Assembly: GCF_004362715.1 (NCBI RefSeq)
Contig: NZ_SNYC01000004.1
Span: 1,054,001 to 1,118,000, forward strand
Length of the DNA stretch: 64,000 bases
Direction: 5' to 3'
Origin: Pedobacter metabolipauper
Lineage (GTDB): Bacteria; Bacteroidota; Bacteroidia; Sphingobacteriales; Sphingobacteriaceae
Made by a program: the position numbers and the translations under genes
Shown here: positions 9,001 to 16,094 of the stretch, in pieces
How the letters are laid out: each line of letters starts with the position of its first letter
Position numbering within the stretch: the first letter of the stretch is position 1
Notes under the pieces: model-generated
The model's database searches: none
Told to the model about the DNA's origin: nothing
The model's input: only the letters and a program-made list of their open reading frames with translations

Positions 9001-11740
9001 TGAGAATACCGTTGGCAATGCCAAAATCATTACGTTAACGGTTAATCCGCCTGCAATTGCATCAGACATTATTGTAAGTGGTGCAGACGGGAACTTCTGT
9101 TCAGGTAATGCAGCAATACTTAATGCGAGCAGTACCACCGTTCAAAATCCAATATTTACGTGGTATACCGATGCGGCATTAACCAATGCTGTATTTACCG
9201 GATCGGTATTTACCACACCAATTCTTACGGCTACAAGAACCTACTATGTTACCGTTAGGGGAAGTAACAAATGCGAAAATACGGCTGCAACTGCACGTGC
9301 AGTAACGCTGGTTGTTAACCCGCCAGCACTTGCTTCTGATATCAGTGTTGTTGGTGCTGATGTATCATTCTGTACCGGAGCTATAGCTACATTAACAGCT
9401 ACCACATCAATTGTAAACCCGGTATTTACCTGGTATGCTGATGCGGCACTAACACAGCCGGTAGCTAACGGTGCTGTATTTACAACACCATTGCTTACCG
9501 CAACCACTATTTATTATGTAACTGTAAGTGGTGCTGGCAAATGTGAAAATACATCGGCAACTGCCAAATCTGTAACCTTAGTGGTCAATACACCTGCTAT
9601 CGCTGCTGATATTAATATTGCCGGTGCAGCCATCTCTTATTGTGCGGGCAGCAGGGCAAACTTAAACGCCAGCAGTATGACGGTAACCAACCCGGTATTT
9701 ACCTGGTACAGGGATGCTTCTTTAACCCAGGTTGAATTTATCGGGCCTGTATTTATGACGCCTGTACTTACCCAGACCACTACCTTTTACGTAACTGTTA
9801 AAGGCAGCAACAGGTGTGAGAATACGCCGGGAAGTGCTAAAGAGGTTACTTTAATTGTTAACCCAACGGCAACGGCTGCTGATATCAATGTAGATGGCGC
9901 CAATGCACCATTGTGTGCCGGAAGCATAGCCAGTTTAACTGCAAGCAGCACAACGGTCAGCGGGCCTATATTTACCTGGTACAGTGATGCTGCACTAACC
10001 AATCCTGTATTTACCGGTCCTGTATTTAATACCCCGGCAATGATAGGGACTACCACTTATTATGTAACTGTAAGAGGTGCCAACAAATGTGAAAACCTGG
10101 CTGGAGACGCGGAGGTGGTAACCATAACCGTTAATCCGCCGGCAATTGCATCCGATGTTATCGTATCGGGTGCCAACGGTCCGGTTTGCGCAGGCACAAT
10201 GCTAGCGTTAACAGCAAGTACGACCACGGTACAAAATCCAGTGTTTACCTGGTATGATGATGCTGCATTAACAAATGCTGTATTTACAGGTGAAACATTA
10301 ACCATAACGGCAATTAATTCAACAATAACCTATTATGTTACTGTACGTGGTACAAATAAATGTGAAAACAAGGCCGGTACGGCTAGAGTGGTTACTGTAG
10401 CGGTTAACCCATTGCCAGAGGCTCCTGTAATTGCGAATGGGGGCACTGTAAGCTGTAGCGGTGAGCAAACTGTGCTGACAGTTCAAAATGCACAGCCAGG
10501 TATTCTCTATCAATGGTATACCGCAGCAACAGGAGGTAATCCAATATTTACAGGTGCCCAGTTTACCACTGGTATGCTGAATGCCGATACCGATTATTAT
10601 GTTGCAGCGGTAAGTGCTGCCGGTTGCGGAAATTCAACAGGCAGGGTTAAGGTTACGGTTCTGGTGGCTCCGAAACCACTTACGCCAACCGTAGTATCGC
10701 CTAATGTTACGGTTTGTGCAGGAAGTGTTGCCGTGCTGCGCGTTTCCAACCCGCAGACTGGTGTAACCTATAAATGGTATACCGCAGCTGTAGGAGGTAC
10801 GCTGGTTGGTACGGGCGAAGATTTTACCACGCCAGCCATCAGTACCATGACTAATTTCTATGTAGAAGCTTCAAATGCAACCTGCATCAGCACTGCGCGT
10901 GCAGCTGTGACGGTTACACCGGCCGCAATACCTTTAGCTCCGCTTTCAGTAACTGTTTCTACAGTTCCATTATGCTCGGGATCTACCACGGTACTTACCG
11001 TAAATAATCCGGATGCGTCGTTAACCTACAAATGGTATACAGCCATGTCTGGAGGTACCGCAGTAGCTGAAGGCATAGCCTTTACCACACCGGGTTTAAC
11101 TGCCACTACTACTTATTATGTGGAAAGTGTGAATAAGGCTTCGGGATGTACCAGTGCTTCCAGAACTGCTGTTGTAGTGACAGTTGTAAACAAGCTGGTT
11201 GCTCCGGTAGTTTCCGTTCAGTCAAAAACTGCCATAAGCATTACTTTCCAATGGAACCCGGTAACTGGTGCAACTGGTTATGAAGTGTCTGTTGATAACG
11301 GCTTAACCTGGACTGCACCAAGTTCAGGTGCTACAGGAACCACACATCTGATTCTCGGTTTAAAACCCGATCAAAGTGTAACGATTAGGGTAAGGGCTAT
11401 CGGACAGCTGGATTGCCAGTTGAGCGATACCTCTACACTTACTGATAAGACAGATAACCCATTGGGCAACACCATATTTATTCCAAACACCTTTACCCCG
11501 AATAATGATGGTAAGAACGATGTATTCTATGTATACGCCACCACAATAGCTAAAATGAAACTACGGGTTTATAACCAATGGGGTCAGTTTATCTATGAAT
11601 CTTTAAACGTTCAAAGTGGATGGGATGGAACCTTCAAAGGAGAAATTCAACCAAACGGTGTATATGTGTATTATTTGGAAGTTGAATTCAATGACGGTTC
11701 CAAAACGACAAAAAAAGGTACAATAACCCTATTAAGATAA
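1..11740 (+). CDS. Giant Ig-repeat surface adhesin with gliding-motility C-terminal (T9SS type B) domain, 5' end outside window
   Basis: The reading frame is open from the first bases of the window, so the start lies to the left; more than 3,900 residues are visible. The visible part is almost all beta-sandwich modules. Ig-like units of 80-90 residues carry the pattern C-x-G, W-Y, F-x-T-P and T-Y-Y-V. About five putative-Ig (He_PIG) units lie at 1160-2470. Larger modules of about 150 residues, beginning NCNAAVSQQ or PCEA, lie near 460, 2980, 4190, 5428 and 6688. A tandem block occupies 7690-10400, an FN3-like domain about 11195-11440, and the last 90 residues are a CHU_C/gliding-motility C-terminal domain (IFIPNTFTPNNDGKNDVF). 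That domain is known as the type B sorting signal of the type IX secretion system, so the protein is predicted to be exported and attached to the cell surface like SprB. A PorP/SprF gene follows after 19 bases, as expected. The precise ligand is unknown. Confidence 0.93.
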   Translation, partial: SVSAPVTGVTYNWYSVATGGTILGTGNSFTTGALTAATTFYVEAVTGTCVNATRTAVVVPVNPLPALAVVTTNNETISSGQTATLRATAGTGDVVQWFAAATGGSPIFVGNNFTTPPLSATTTYYAGTLSAAGCTSATRVPVVVTVVNGPVNPNCNAAVSQQTGIDGICLLCGITGAGNSTDSNPATFTAINLAVGVGATGYQRLIFANPGSSTDSIRLDLETPTGLADLSVLSGVTVRIMNGTTVVSTYPLNSPLLDLQLLTGNRFVATVPAGGVYDRVEIRFGALVSALSSLNIYGAEIIYPNPTVAATGLEICSGGTTTLSATANGGTTLKWFSLPAGGTEVGSGETFTTPALTATTTYYIEVSKGGCANVQRIPVTVTVNPAIVFTAAPLSNATVAAAYSKQITPATGGTPAFTYTLAPGSVLPAGLTLSGSGSIGGTPAVAGNFSFSILATDSKGCVATANYTLNVTPALSLPAAALPIGIVNTSYTVQTLPAATGGTTPFTYAVNQSSLPPGLTFNDTNRQISGTPSQSGTYTIPLTATDANGYSISRDYTLVVRDPLVLPGAVLATGILNQVYTTQTIPAATGGSGPYTYSATGLQMGLTFNPLTRQIAGTPTVLGANTFAVKVVDADGTTVTTNYTINVIDPLMLAPKVLADGTAGTPYVTQTIPAATGGTPPYSYVASNLPAGLSFNDTNNQITGTPTQSGTFNINVVVTDASNATASQTYILKINGVLSLPSAVLADGLVGSVYTTQTLPAVTGGTSPYTYSVTGLPPGINFNTSTRQLSGTPTTGGTYTIKLTATDASSLSTSTDYTLVVNVGAPMVASATICSGSATTLSVSNVIPGVVYTWYPSTGTTPVFTGASYTTPALTANTTYYVEASSGTAVSSRTTVNVTINPMPAQATVITNNEIISSGQSATLQASAEAGSTIKWYETASGGTAVFTGASFTTPVLTATKTYYVETENASGCVSASRVPVTVTVTNNPVNPNCNAAVSQQTGIDGICLLCNVQGAGNSTDADLNNFTAINLSVGVGATGYQRLIFANAGLATDSIRLDLETPTGLADLGILSGITVRVMNGNTVVSTYALNSSLIDLQLLSGRRFRATVAAGGAYDRVEVRFGAVVAALSSLNIYGATVIYPNPTVAASGQQICSGSSTTLSAAANGGTTLKWFASPTSTTVLASGETFNTPVLTTTTTYYIEVSKGTCANADRVPVTVTVTTIPSAPVAATVAPICSGSTAVLSVNTPVTDLVYSWYSTATGGTALATGTSFSTPALTASTTYYVEAASGTCVSTSRTAVQVTVSPVPDQAVVTTNNETISSGQTATLMATATAGNTINWYAAPAGGSILATGPSFTTAALTATTTYYVETVNASGCVSSARVPVTVTVIGGTPNPNCNAANSQQSGIDGICLLCSVQNPGSSVDNNFTNFTTLSLPVGIGGSVYQRLIFPGAGVGTDSIRLNLETPGGLADVTLLGGIQVRIMNGSSIVATYTLGNSLLNLSLLSGNRFIATLPATGAYDRVEVRANGLASVLVNLRVYGAEVIYPNPTVSANGQVICSGNATMLSAAANGGTTLRWYSAATGGTLLFTGENFTTPVLTATTTYYIEVSKGSCANVQRVPVTVTVTTAPAAPVVAAVPPVCSGSAAVISVTAPVTGTDYNWYTTATGGTPVFTGAVFTTPALTTNTIYYVEAANGSCISTTRTAVPVGVNPLPVLPQVQASASTVNPGQTVILTATSTESNITFNWYTSSASTTPVFTGATYVTPPLTVTTTYYIEAVSNTTGCAASNRVQVTITVDGNGSPSPVPCEAPTTQANGVTGVALLAGVFNAQLAIDNDTRTASSLVMPVGLLGASVYQRLGFSAQSNVGDTVRVLLSAPGKLLSLGLLSNIQVSTYVNNTSNNDGVSLNNMLVNLELLSNNTQALVTFVPTQPFNQIEIRLNSGVANALSTVDVNYAQRVVVAPQVTSANVSVCETQQAVLTVLNPNPGITYKWYDAAGTYQAGQDGTTFTTPALTAGTRYFVEANTASGCTSYRTAVNVTVTPTPQTPVLVSPTINTCANSDVIIQISNPLIGITYKWYNAAGVYQAGQDGIAFTVTNVTGPVTYRVEAVNSCGIASARATATVNVGTIDLPVVTPAAVTIRSGSPAVLTATSSSANAVFNWYATASSPTILFTGARYQTDPLINTGSTPAMVTYYVEAVVPGGCPASGRASVVVTVIPDGTSTDVPCEAASVQVRGGVDGAGILSGLFNPQLAVDNNSESASSFVMPVGLLGASVHQLVGFDGLSTIGDTVRVRISSPGKLLSLGVFPSIELTTYKGLVSNNDMIVASNPGITLELMSDNSSAILTFVPQQQFDGVELRLRSGVASVLTTLDFNYAQRILVAPSVLSANATACVGTSTTLTVRNPVAGFVYKWYLGGTYLAGQDGTSIQTSASLTPNTYDYFVSANRLIAATGSYCESAKTKVTVTILAAPDAPVPTAANITTCPNTPVTLSVTPVTGISFNWYSAATGGMLLASNTATYTTPANLTAGIYEYYVAAVNGNSCGSTAARTKITVTVNPTASVSDINITNATLSLCTGSVANLTATLTSTSTITAPVFTWYSDAALTNAVFQGANYQPTVLATTTYYVTVRGANRCENIAADAKAVVVVVNPPATAADLSVSGADMAYCIGTKAELTAMSTTVLSPVFSWYRNAALTDKAFEGPVFLTPMLTGPVTYYVTVKGSNKCENLAGNAEVVTITVNPPALASDISIIGGGSPVCIGATVALTATTTTVINPVFTWYSDAALTNRVSLVAGFTTPPLTGPTTYYVTVSGANKCENTPATARSITINVNPPAIAADINVNGAGSFCTGAQALLTASSATVTNPVFTWYSDAALLQVVYVGAAFNTDPLTATTTYYVTVRGANKCENTPSTAKAVTVVVNPPALASDINVTGAEAPFCAGTAARLMATSTLPSPVFTWYTDAALTNPVFTGPVFNTAVLTATTIYYVTVRSSDRCENTVGNAKIITLTVNPPAIASDIIVSGADGNFCSGNAAILNASSTTVQNPIFTWYTDAALTNAVFTGSVFTTPILTATRTYYVTVRGSNKCENTAATARAVTLVVNPPALASDISVVGADVSFCTGAIATLTATTSIVNPVFTWYADAALTQPVANGAVFTTPLLTATTIYYVTVSGAGKCENTSATAKSVTLVVNTPAIAADINIAGAAISYCAGSRANLNASSMTVTNPVFTWYRDASLTQVEFIGPVFMTPVLTQTTTFYVTVKGSNRCENTPGSAKEVTLIVNPTATAADINVDGANAPLCAGSIASLTASSTTVSGPIFTWYSDAALTNPVFTGPVFNTPAMIGTTTYYVTVRGANKCENLAGDAEVVTITVNPPAIASDVIVSGANGPVCAGTMLALTASTTTVQNPVFTWYDDAALTNAVFTGETLTITAINSTITYYVTVRGTNKCENKAGTARVVTVAVNPLPEAPVIANGGTVSCSGEQTVLTVQNAQPGILYQWYTAATGGNPIFTGAQFTTGMLNADTDYYVAAVSAAGCGNSTGRVKVTVLVAPKPLTPTVVSPNVTVCAGSVAVLRVSNPQTGVTYKWYTAAVGGTLVGTGEDFTTPAISTMTNFYVEASNATCISTARAAVTVTPAAIPLAPLSVTVSTVPLCSGSTTVLTVNNPDASLTYKWYTAMSGGTAVAEGIAFTTPGLTATTTYYVESVNKASGCTSASRTAVVVTVVNKLVAPVVSVQSKTAISITFQWNPVTGATGYEVSVDNGLTWTAPSSGATGTTHLILGLKPDQSVTIRVRAIGQLDCQLSDTSTLTDKTDNPLGNTIFIPNTFTPNNDGKNDVFYVYATTIAKMKLRVYNQWGQFIYESLNVQSGWDGTFKGEIQPNGVYVYYLEVEFNDGSKTTKKGTITLLR
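1160..2470 (+). repeat. Five consecutive putative-Ig (He_PIG-type) coding repeats
   Basis: Inside the adhesin gene, about five units of roughly 260 bases encode diverged copies with the pattern PAATGG-x-PY-x-Y, LP-x-GL-x-FN, ISGTP and a closing T-D-A motif. They are protein-level repeats; the DNA has drifted, so recent expansion is less likely here than in the 7.7-10.4 kb block. Confidence 0.8.
7690..10400 (+). repeat. Ten tandem ~270-bp coding repeats (Ig_7-type units)
   Basis: Ten units spaced very regularly near 270 bases (90 residues) each contain F-x-WY-x-DAAL, then TYYVTV, then (K/R)CEN, then VNPPA and a closing SDI-type segment. The CEN codons fall near 7915, 8190, 8460, 8730, 9000, 9270, 9540, 9815, 10090 and 10360. 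Units are similar but not identical. The array probably forms a long stalk on the cell surface. Copy number could vary between strains by recombination, which is inference. Confidence 0.9.
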
Positions 11741-11759
11741 AAAGAAACACAAATTTGTT

Positions 11760-12755
11760 ATGAAGAAACTGATAAGAATAATAGCACTTGGAGGATTTTT
11801 ATGCTTGGGTACTTTAAGGTTAAGCGCACAGATCGATCCTCACTTCTCTCAATACTATGCCCACCCGCTTTGGTTAAACCCAGCGTTAACCGGCGTTATT
11901 GATGGAGAATACCGGTTATCCTTAAATGCGAAGCAACAATGGGGCGCCGTTTCTAACTCTTTTCTAACCGGGGGCGCTTCGTTTGATATGGCCCCCGTTA
12001 AAAACCTGGCTTTCGGTGCTATGGTTCTAAACCAAAACTCCGGAGATATCAGCTATAACCATCTGAGTGCGCTGGTATCCGGAGCATACCGGATCCATTT
12101 TGGTAAAGCAGGATTGAACATGGTAAACTTTGGTTTGCAGGCAGGGGTTCTGAACAAGAGCTTTGACCCGTCAAAGATTACGCTTGGAAGTCAGTATAAC
12201 CCGGTTACCGGTTATGATGCTGGATTTGGGATCAATGATGCCTTCTCCTCGTCCAATACCCTGGTTCCCGATGTGAATGCAGGGATCATGTACTTTGATG
12301 GAAATCCAGGTCAGCTGATCAATGTATTTGGGGGGGCAATGGCTGGTCACTTAACCAGGCCGGTAGATAAATTCTTAGGCAGTACCATCCGGATGCCAAT
12401 TCGCTACCTGGCACATGGCGGGGCCAGGATCCGCGTGGCCGAAGCCATAGACATTACGCCGAATGCATTGTATATGAAACAGGGGAATGCCCGGGAGATT
12501 GCCGTTGGTGCCTACGCGCAGCTGATGATCAATCAGGAAGCAGATCTCCTTTTTGGCAGCAATTATAGAATTGATGATTCTGCAATCGCTTTCTTCGGTT
12601 TGCACTTGAAAAATATGGTTTTCGGCCTGAGCTATGATTTAAATACTTCCAGTTTGAACAGGGCAACCCGCAGTCAGGGTGGATTGGAACTGTCTGTTTC
12701 ATTTACCGGCAGAAAAGGAATAGTAGGACCGAACTTCTTCTGTCCAAGATTATAA
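11760..12755 (+). CDS. PorP/SprF family type IX secretion outer-membrane protein
   Basis: This 331-residue protein has a signal peptide ending near LRLSAQ (residue 24). The family hallmark follows directly: HFSQYYAHPLWLNPALTG near residues 28-45. The rest alternates glycine-rich and aromatic strands as expected for an outer-membrane beta-barrel. PorP/SprF proteins are known partners for T9SS cargo with a type B C-terminal domain; SprF is needed for SprB to reach the surface in Flavobacterium. The gene starts 19 bases after the giant adhesin and 25 bases before the OmpA-type gene, so the three are probably one operon and this protein is probably dedicated to that adhesin. Confidence 0.92.
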   Translation: MKKLIRIIALGGFLCLGTLRLSAQIDPHFSQYYAHPLWLNPALTGVIDGEYRLSLNAKQQWGAVSNSFLTGGASFDMAPVKNLAFGAMVLNQNSGDISYNHLSALVSGAYRIHFGKAGLNMVNFGLQAGVLNKSFDPSKITLGSQYNPVTGYDAGFGINDAFSSSNTLVPDVNAGIMYFDGNPGQLINVFGGAMAGHLTRPVDKFLGSTIRMPIRYLAHGGARIRVAEAIDITPNALYMKQGNAREIAVGAYAQLMINQEADLLFGSNYRIDDSAIAFFGLHLKNMVFGLSYDLNTSSLNRATRSQGGLELSVSFTGRKGIVGPNFFCPRL

Positions 12756-12780
12756 TAACGCTAAACACAAAACTTTAAAG

Positions 12781-14778
12781 ATGAGACGGCTTAAATTAGT
12801 ATTGATCCTTTGCTTGTTCAGCGCTGCAGCCAATGCGCAGTTTATAAGCAACAACAAAAAAGTAGCTGATGTATACTTTCAGAACAATGAATATTATGCA
12901 GCAGCAGAGTATTATAAGAGAGCTTTACAAATATCACCGGATAGTGCGGGGTTTGTATTGCCCTACGGATTTGAAAATAAGATTAAGGAGGAAGGCCCCA
13001 ATCAGGATGATCAGGAATATGCTACATTTCAGCTGGCAGAATCCTTAAGACTGTATAAAAATTATACCGATGCAGAGCAATGGTATAACCTGGCTAAGGA
13101 TTTTAAAAATCCGAAGTATATTTTAGCTTCATTCTGGTATGCCGAAACGCTGCGTGCAAATCAGCGTTTTCCGGAGGCGATTGCTGCATTTAATGATTTT
13201 CTGAATAAGTACAGGGTAAATGACAGCTACGCGGCCAATGCAAAGATCGAGATTGCTTCGTGCCAGTTTGCGCTGTATGAATTTCGATATCCGAGATTGT
13301 TTAAGATGAGCAGGCTGCAGAATAACATCAACAATAAGGGATCTAACTATACCCCAACGCTAAATGGTGATGACTTTTACTTTACTTCATCGAGACCGGT
13401 TAGCTCTTTAGGCAGAAAGGAAGTGCTTTCTGACCGCGACAAAACCACAAAAGTGACCAAGAAAGAAAGTCCTTACTTAAACGCCGTATATGAAGTGTCT
13501 GGAAGCCCGCTAACAGAAAGTATCTCTGTTAAAAGGATCGGTACCGGGGGTAAGGGCAAAGAATCTGCTGCACCTGCTTTCCACCCAAATGGCCAGGTGA
13601 TGTACATCACCAGCTGGACCGCAAATGGCGATAAAAAGATCTATCGGCTCAATGCTGTTGATGGGGGTAAAAGCTGGTCTGAGCCGGCAGAATTAGGTGC
13701 CCAGGTTAATGTTAAAGGATTTAACGCCATACAGCCTTTTGTGAGTAAAGACGGGAAGTACCTGATCTTCTCCTCAAACAGACCTGGCGGTATCGGTAAG
13801 TATGATCTGTGGTATTGTCCGCTAAGAACCGATGGGTCTGTAGGGCAAGCCATAAATATGGGTAAAAGCATCAATACCGATGAAGACGATCAGGCTCCGT
13901 ACTATAATCCTAAAACAGAAAAATTGCTGTACAGCAGTAATGGTAAAGTAGGTATGGGCGGGTTTGATTTTTATGAGGTCAAGGGAGATTTTACAACCTG
14001 GACAGAACCCAGAAACCTGGGTTATCCGTTTAACTCTTCAAAAGATGATATCTATTTTAGTTCCGTTGATGACCTGGACACGGAAGGTTACATCAGTTCT
14101 GACCGCGAATCGTTGTGTTGTCTGGAGGTGTTCCATGTAAAGCGTGAGTACCTGTCTGTAAGGGGTGTCGTGTTTGATTGCAATACAATGAAACCCTTAA
14201 CCAATGCAACCATTCTGCTGGTAGATTCATTGGAACAGTTTAGTATCACCACAGATCAGTCTGGTGCTTACCATTTCAAAGTAAGCTCAAACCGAAAAAT
14301 AACCATCACCGCCGAAAAGGATAAATATTTAAGTAAAGTGATCAGTTTTAATTACGATGACCTGGCTAAAAAAGATACGTTGTTTAGCCCCGATATTTGC
14401 CTGATTCCTTATGAGATCGATAAGCCAATTGTGCTCAAAGATATCCTTTACGAGTTTAACAGTGCAGAACTAACGCCTGATTCTGAACTGCAGCTTGATC
14501 ATCTATATACGATCATGATCGATAATCCGAATATCGAGATCCAGCTGAATGCCCATACCGATAGTAAAGGAGTGGATATCTATAACCTTGATCTTTCTAA
14601 CCGAAGGGCAAAATCATGTGTCGATTACCTGGTATCAAAAGGGATTCCTGAAGAAAGGATGACCAGTATGGGTTATGGAGAAGGTGTACCGATTGCCCCT
14701 AATGAGATTAAAGGAAAAGATAATCCTGAAGGCCGGGCACTTAACAGAAGAACCGAATTCAAAGTGACAAAAAAATAA
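12781..14778 (+). CDS. TPR / beta-propeller / OmpA protein, PorE-like T9SS-associated
   Basis: The 665-residue product has a signal peptide (cleavage near ANAQ), helical TPR-like repeats over about residues 25-165, PD40/WD40-like propeller blades (FSSNRPGGIGKYDLWY and related, about 190-440), a carboxypeptidase-regulatory-like fold (about 455-530) and an OmpA C-terminal domain (about 545-665, with HTDSKG and LSNRRAKS). That domain order matches PorE of Porphyromonas gingivalis, a periplasmic, peptidoglycan-bound part of the type IX machinery. The position after a type B cargo gene and sprF supports a role in exporting or anchoring the adhesin. It is probably a paralogue of the core PorE, and the exact role is inferred. 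Confidence 0.88.
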   Translation: MRRLKLVLILCLFSAAANAQFISNNKKVADVYFQNNEYYAAAEYYKRALQISPDSAGFVLPYGFENKIKEEGPNQDDQEYATFQLAESLRLYKNYTDAEQWYNLAKDFKNPKYILASFWYAETLRANQRFPEAIAAFNDFLNKYRVNDSYAANAKIEIASCQFALYEFRYPRLFKMSRLQNNINNKGSNYTPTLNGDDFYFTSSRPVSSLGRKEVLSDRDKTTKVTKKESPYLNAVYEVSGSPLTESISVKRIGTGGKGKESAAPAFHPNGQVMYITSWTANGDKKIYRLNAVDGGKSWSEPAELGAQVNVKGFNAIQPFVSKDGKYLIFSSNRPGGIGKYDLWYCPLRTDGSVGQAINMGKSINTDEDDQAPYYNPKTEKLLYSSNGKVGMGGFDFYEVKGDFTTWTEPRNLGYPFNSSKDDIYFSSVDDLDTEGYISSDRESLCCLEVFHVKREYLSVRGVVFDCNTMKPLTNATILLVDSLEQFSITTDQSGAYHFKVSSNRKITITAEKDKYLSKVISFNYDDLAKKDTLFSPDICLIPYEIDKPIVLKDILYEFNSAELTPDSELQLDHLYTIMIDNPNIEIQLNAHTDSKGVDIYNLDLSNRRAKSCVDYLVSKGIPEERMTSMGYGEGVPIAPNEIKGKDNPEGRALNRRTEFKVTKK

Positions 14779-14808
14779 AGGTTGGATTAAATTTAGTACT
14801 CTTTGATA

Positions 14809-14840
14809 TAAGCCTTCAGGATTAAATTCCTGGAGGCTTA
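14809..14840 (+). terminator. Stem-loop downstream of the adhesin operon
   Basis: A 12-base stem (TAAGCCTTCAGG with CCTGGAGGCTTA, one mismatch) with an 8-base loop lies 31 bases after the OmpA gene. The T-rich tail is weak, so termination is likely but not certain. Confidence 0.6.
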
Positions 14841-15172
14841 TTCAATTAAATGGTTTTAGTAATTAAAATAAGAATAAAATTCACACTTTGAGAAAACTTT
14901 GCCCCTCGTTGCCCAATAAGCTGATTTTATCTAATTGTCTAGCAATCAAAATCTTACAACTGTGTGGAATGTTGGGTAGATCCAGCTTGAAGGGAACTGC
15001 TGTTTTGTATCTTTTTTGTAGTTCTTAATGTTTTAACAACCCTTTTGGGAATATCGCAAACAAATGCAGAAATGGGGTATGAATATTGTCTCCATCATAA
15101 TATATTATTTGATTATCAGAACATTCTATTCTGAAATTAAGGGAGTAGTATAGTAACATTAAACTAAGTTTT
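14841..15172. other. Intergenic stretch, no gene seen
   Basis: Together with the preceding stem-loop this makes a 394-base gap. It is AT-rich, with no convincing open frame, tRNA or long repeat. It presumably carries the promoter of the GAF-domain gene, but no clean TTTG/TAnnTTTG pair could be assigned. Confidence 0.5.
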
Positions 15173-15721
15173 ATGATTGGAATGGATATGATCCCTCTCA
15201 ATGAGGAGGAGCGCGTGGAGAATTTAAAGAAATATAAAATATTATATACTAAGCCAGAACCTGCTTTTGACCAGATTGCAGCTATTGCGGCAACGATGTT
15301 AAATGCACCGGTTGCGATGATCAATTTTGTTGACAGGTATACGGTTTGGACTAAAGCAAATCAAAACGGTGAATCCGGTTTTGAACAGGACCGTGACATT
15401 TGCCTGTGCTCTTTGGCTATTTTAAAAGATAAGGTAACCGTTTATGAAGACCTTAGCAAAGAAATGCACCTGATCTCAAACCCGCTAATTGCCGGAGAAC
15501 GCGGATTTAAATTCTATGCTGCGGCACCCATTACCACCAATGAAGGGTTTAATGTAGGTGTGGTTTGTGTAGTGGATAAAACCTCAAGAACATTTACTGA
15601 AGAAGAGCAGAAAAAACTGGAATGGGTTGCTTCACTGATCAGAACAGAAATGAACAAGAGAATAGGTTTAACAAAAAAAAACATGGCGCATAGTTTGGTT
15701 GATCTGGAAGATAATATATAA
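15173..15721 (+). CDS. Stand-alone GAF-domain protein
   Basis: The 182-residue protein is essentially one GAF domain. Visible family features are FDQIAAIAA, the APVAMINFVD strand, the CSLAI segment with DLS-x-E after it, a central YAAAPI motif and a closing VCVVD strand, followed by a helix rich in Glu/Lys. There is no attached kinase, cyclase or DNA-binding domain, so it may sense a small molecule or redox state and act through a partner. GAF-only proteins of this kind are common in Bacteroidota. The start could instead be the ATG 12 bases further in (MDMIPL). A zinc-ribbon gene follows after 18 bases and may be co-transcribed. Confidence 0.8.
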   Translation: MIGMDMIPLNEEERVENLKKYKILYTKPEPAFDQIAAIAATMLNAPVAMINFVDRYTVWTKANQNGESGFEQDRDICLCSLAILKDKVTVYEDLSKEMHLISNPLIAGERGFKFYAAAPITTNEGFNVGVVCVVDKTSRTFTEEEQKKLEWVASLIRTEMNKRIGLTKKNMAHSLVDLEDNI

Positions 15722-15739
15722 GTTTCCAAAACTTATATC

Positions 15740-16093
15740 ATGAATGCAGAGAAACATTGTTTAAATTGTAGAGATATCATTAAAGGGCGGGCAGATAAGA
15801 AGTTCTGTGACGATAGCTGCAGAAGTAATTACAATTATTTCCGTAACGGGGCTGAAGAGATCACGCTGGTACGTTATATCAATAGTGCCTTAAAAAAGAA
15901 CAGGGGTATTTTAAAATCTTTTGATATTGAAGCCGATACTAAGGTGGAAAAAGGATCATTGCTTGCAAAGGGATTTGATTTTGGCTATTTCACCAGTATC
16001 TTCGAAAATGAGAAACTCAACAGGTGCTATTTCTGTTATGAAATGGGTTACCTGGTTATTAATGAGTACGAGATCCTGTTGATAAAGAATTAG
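15740..16093 (+). CDS. Small zinc-ribbon-like protein of unknown function
   Basis: The 117-residue protein begins with a likely metal site: C8-x-x-C, then KKFCDDSCR, spaced as in short zinc ribbons found in nucleic-acid-binding proteins. The remainder is mixed alpha/beta with aromatic residues near the end (RCYFCYEMGYLVINEYE), which adds another C-x-x-C. No enzyme motif is visible. Its stop lies one base from the stop of the convergent T9SS cargo gene. Function is unknown; it may be co-transcribed with the GAF gene. Confidence 0.75.
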   Translation: MNAEKHCLNCRDIIKGRADKKFCDDSCRSNYNYFRNGAEEITLVRYINSALKKNRGILKSFDIEADTKVEKGSLLAKGFDFGYFTSIFENEKLNRCYFCYEMGYLVINEYEILLIKN

Positions 16094-16094
16094 C

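Noticed and set aside
8158..10305. Series of similar open frames on the minus strand opposite the adhesin repeats
   Set aside because: They recur with the repeat period and mirror the coding repeats; they are antisense shadows of one gene.
7690..10400. Regular ~270-bp periodicity as a CRISPR-like or satellite array
   Set aside because: Units are long, fully coding in one frame and differ in sequence throughout; they are protein-domain repeats.
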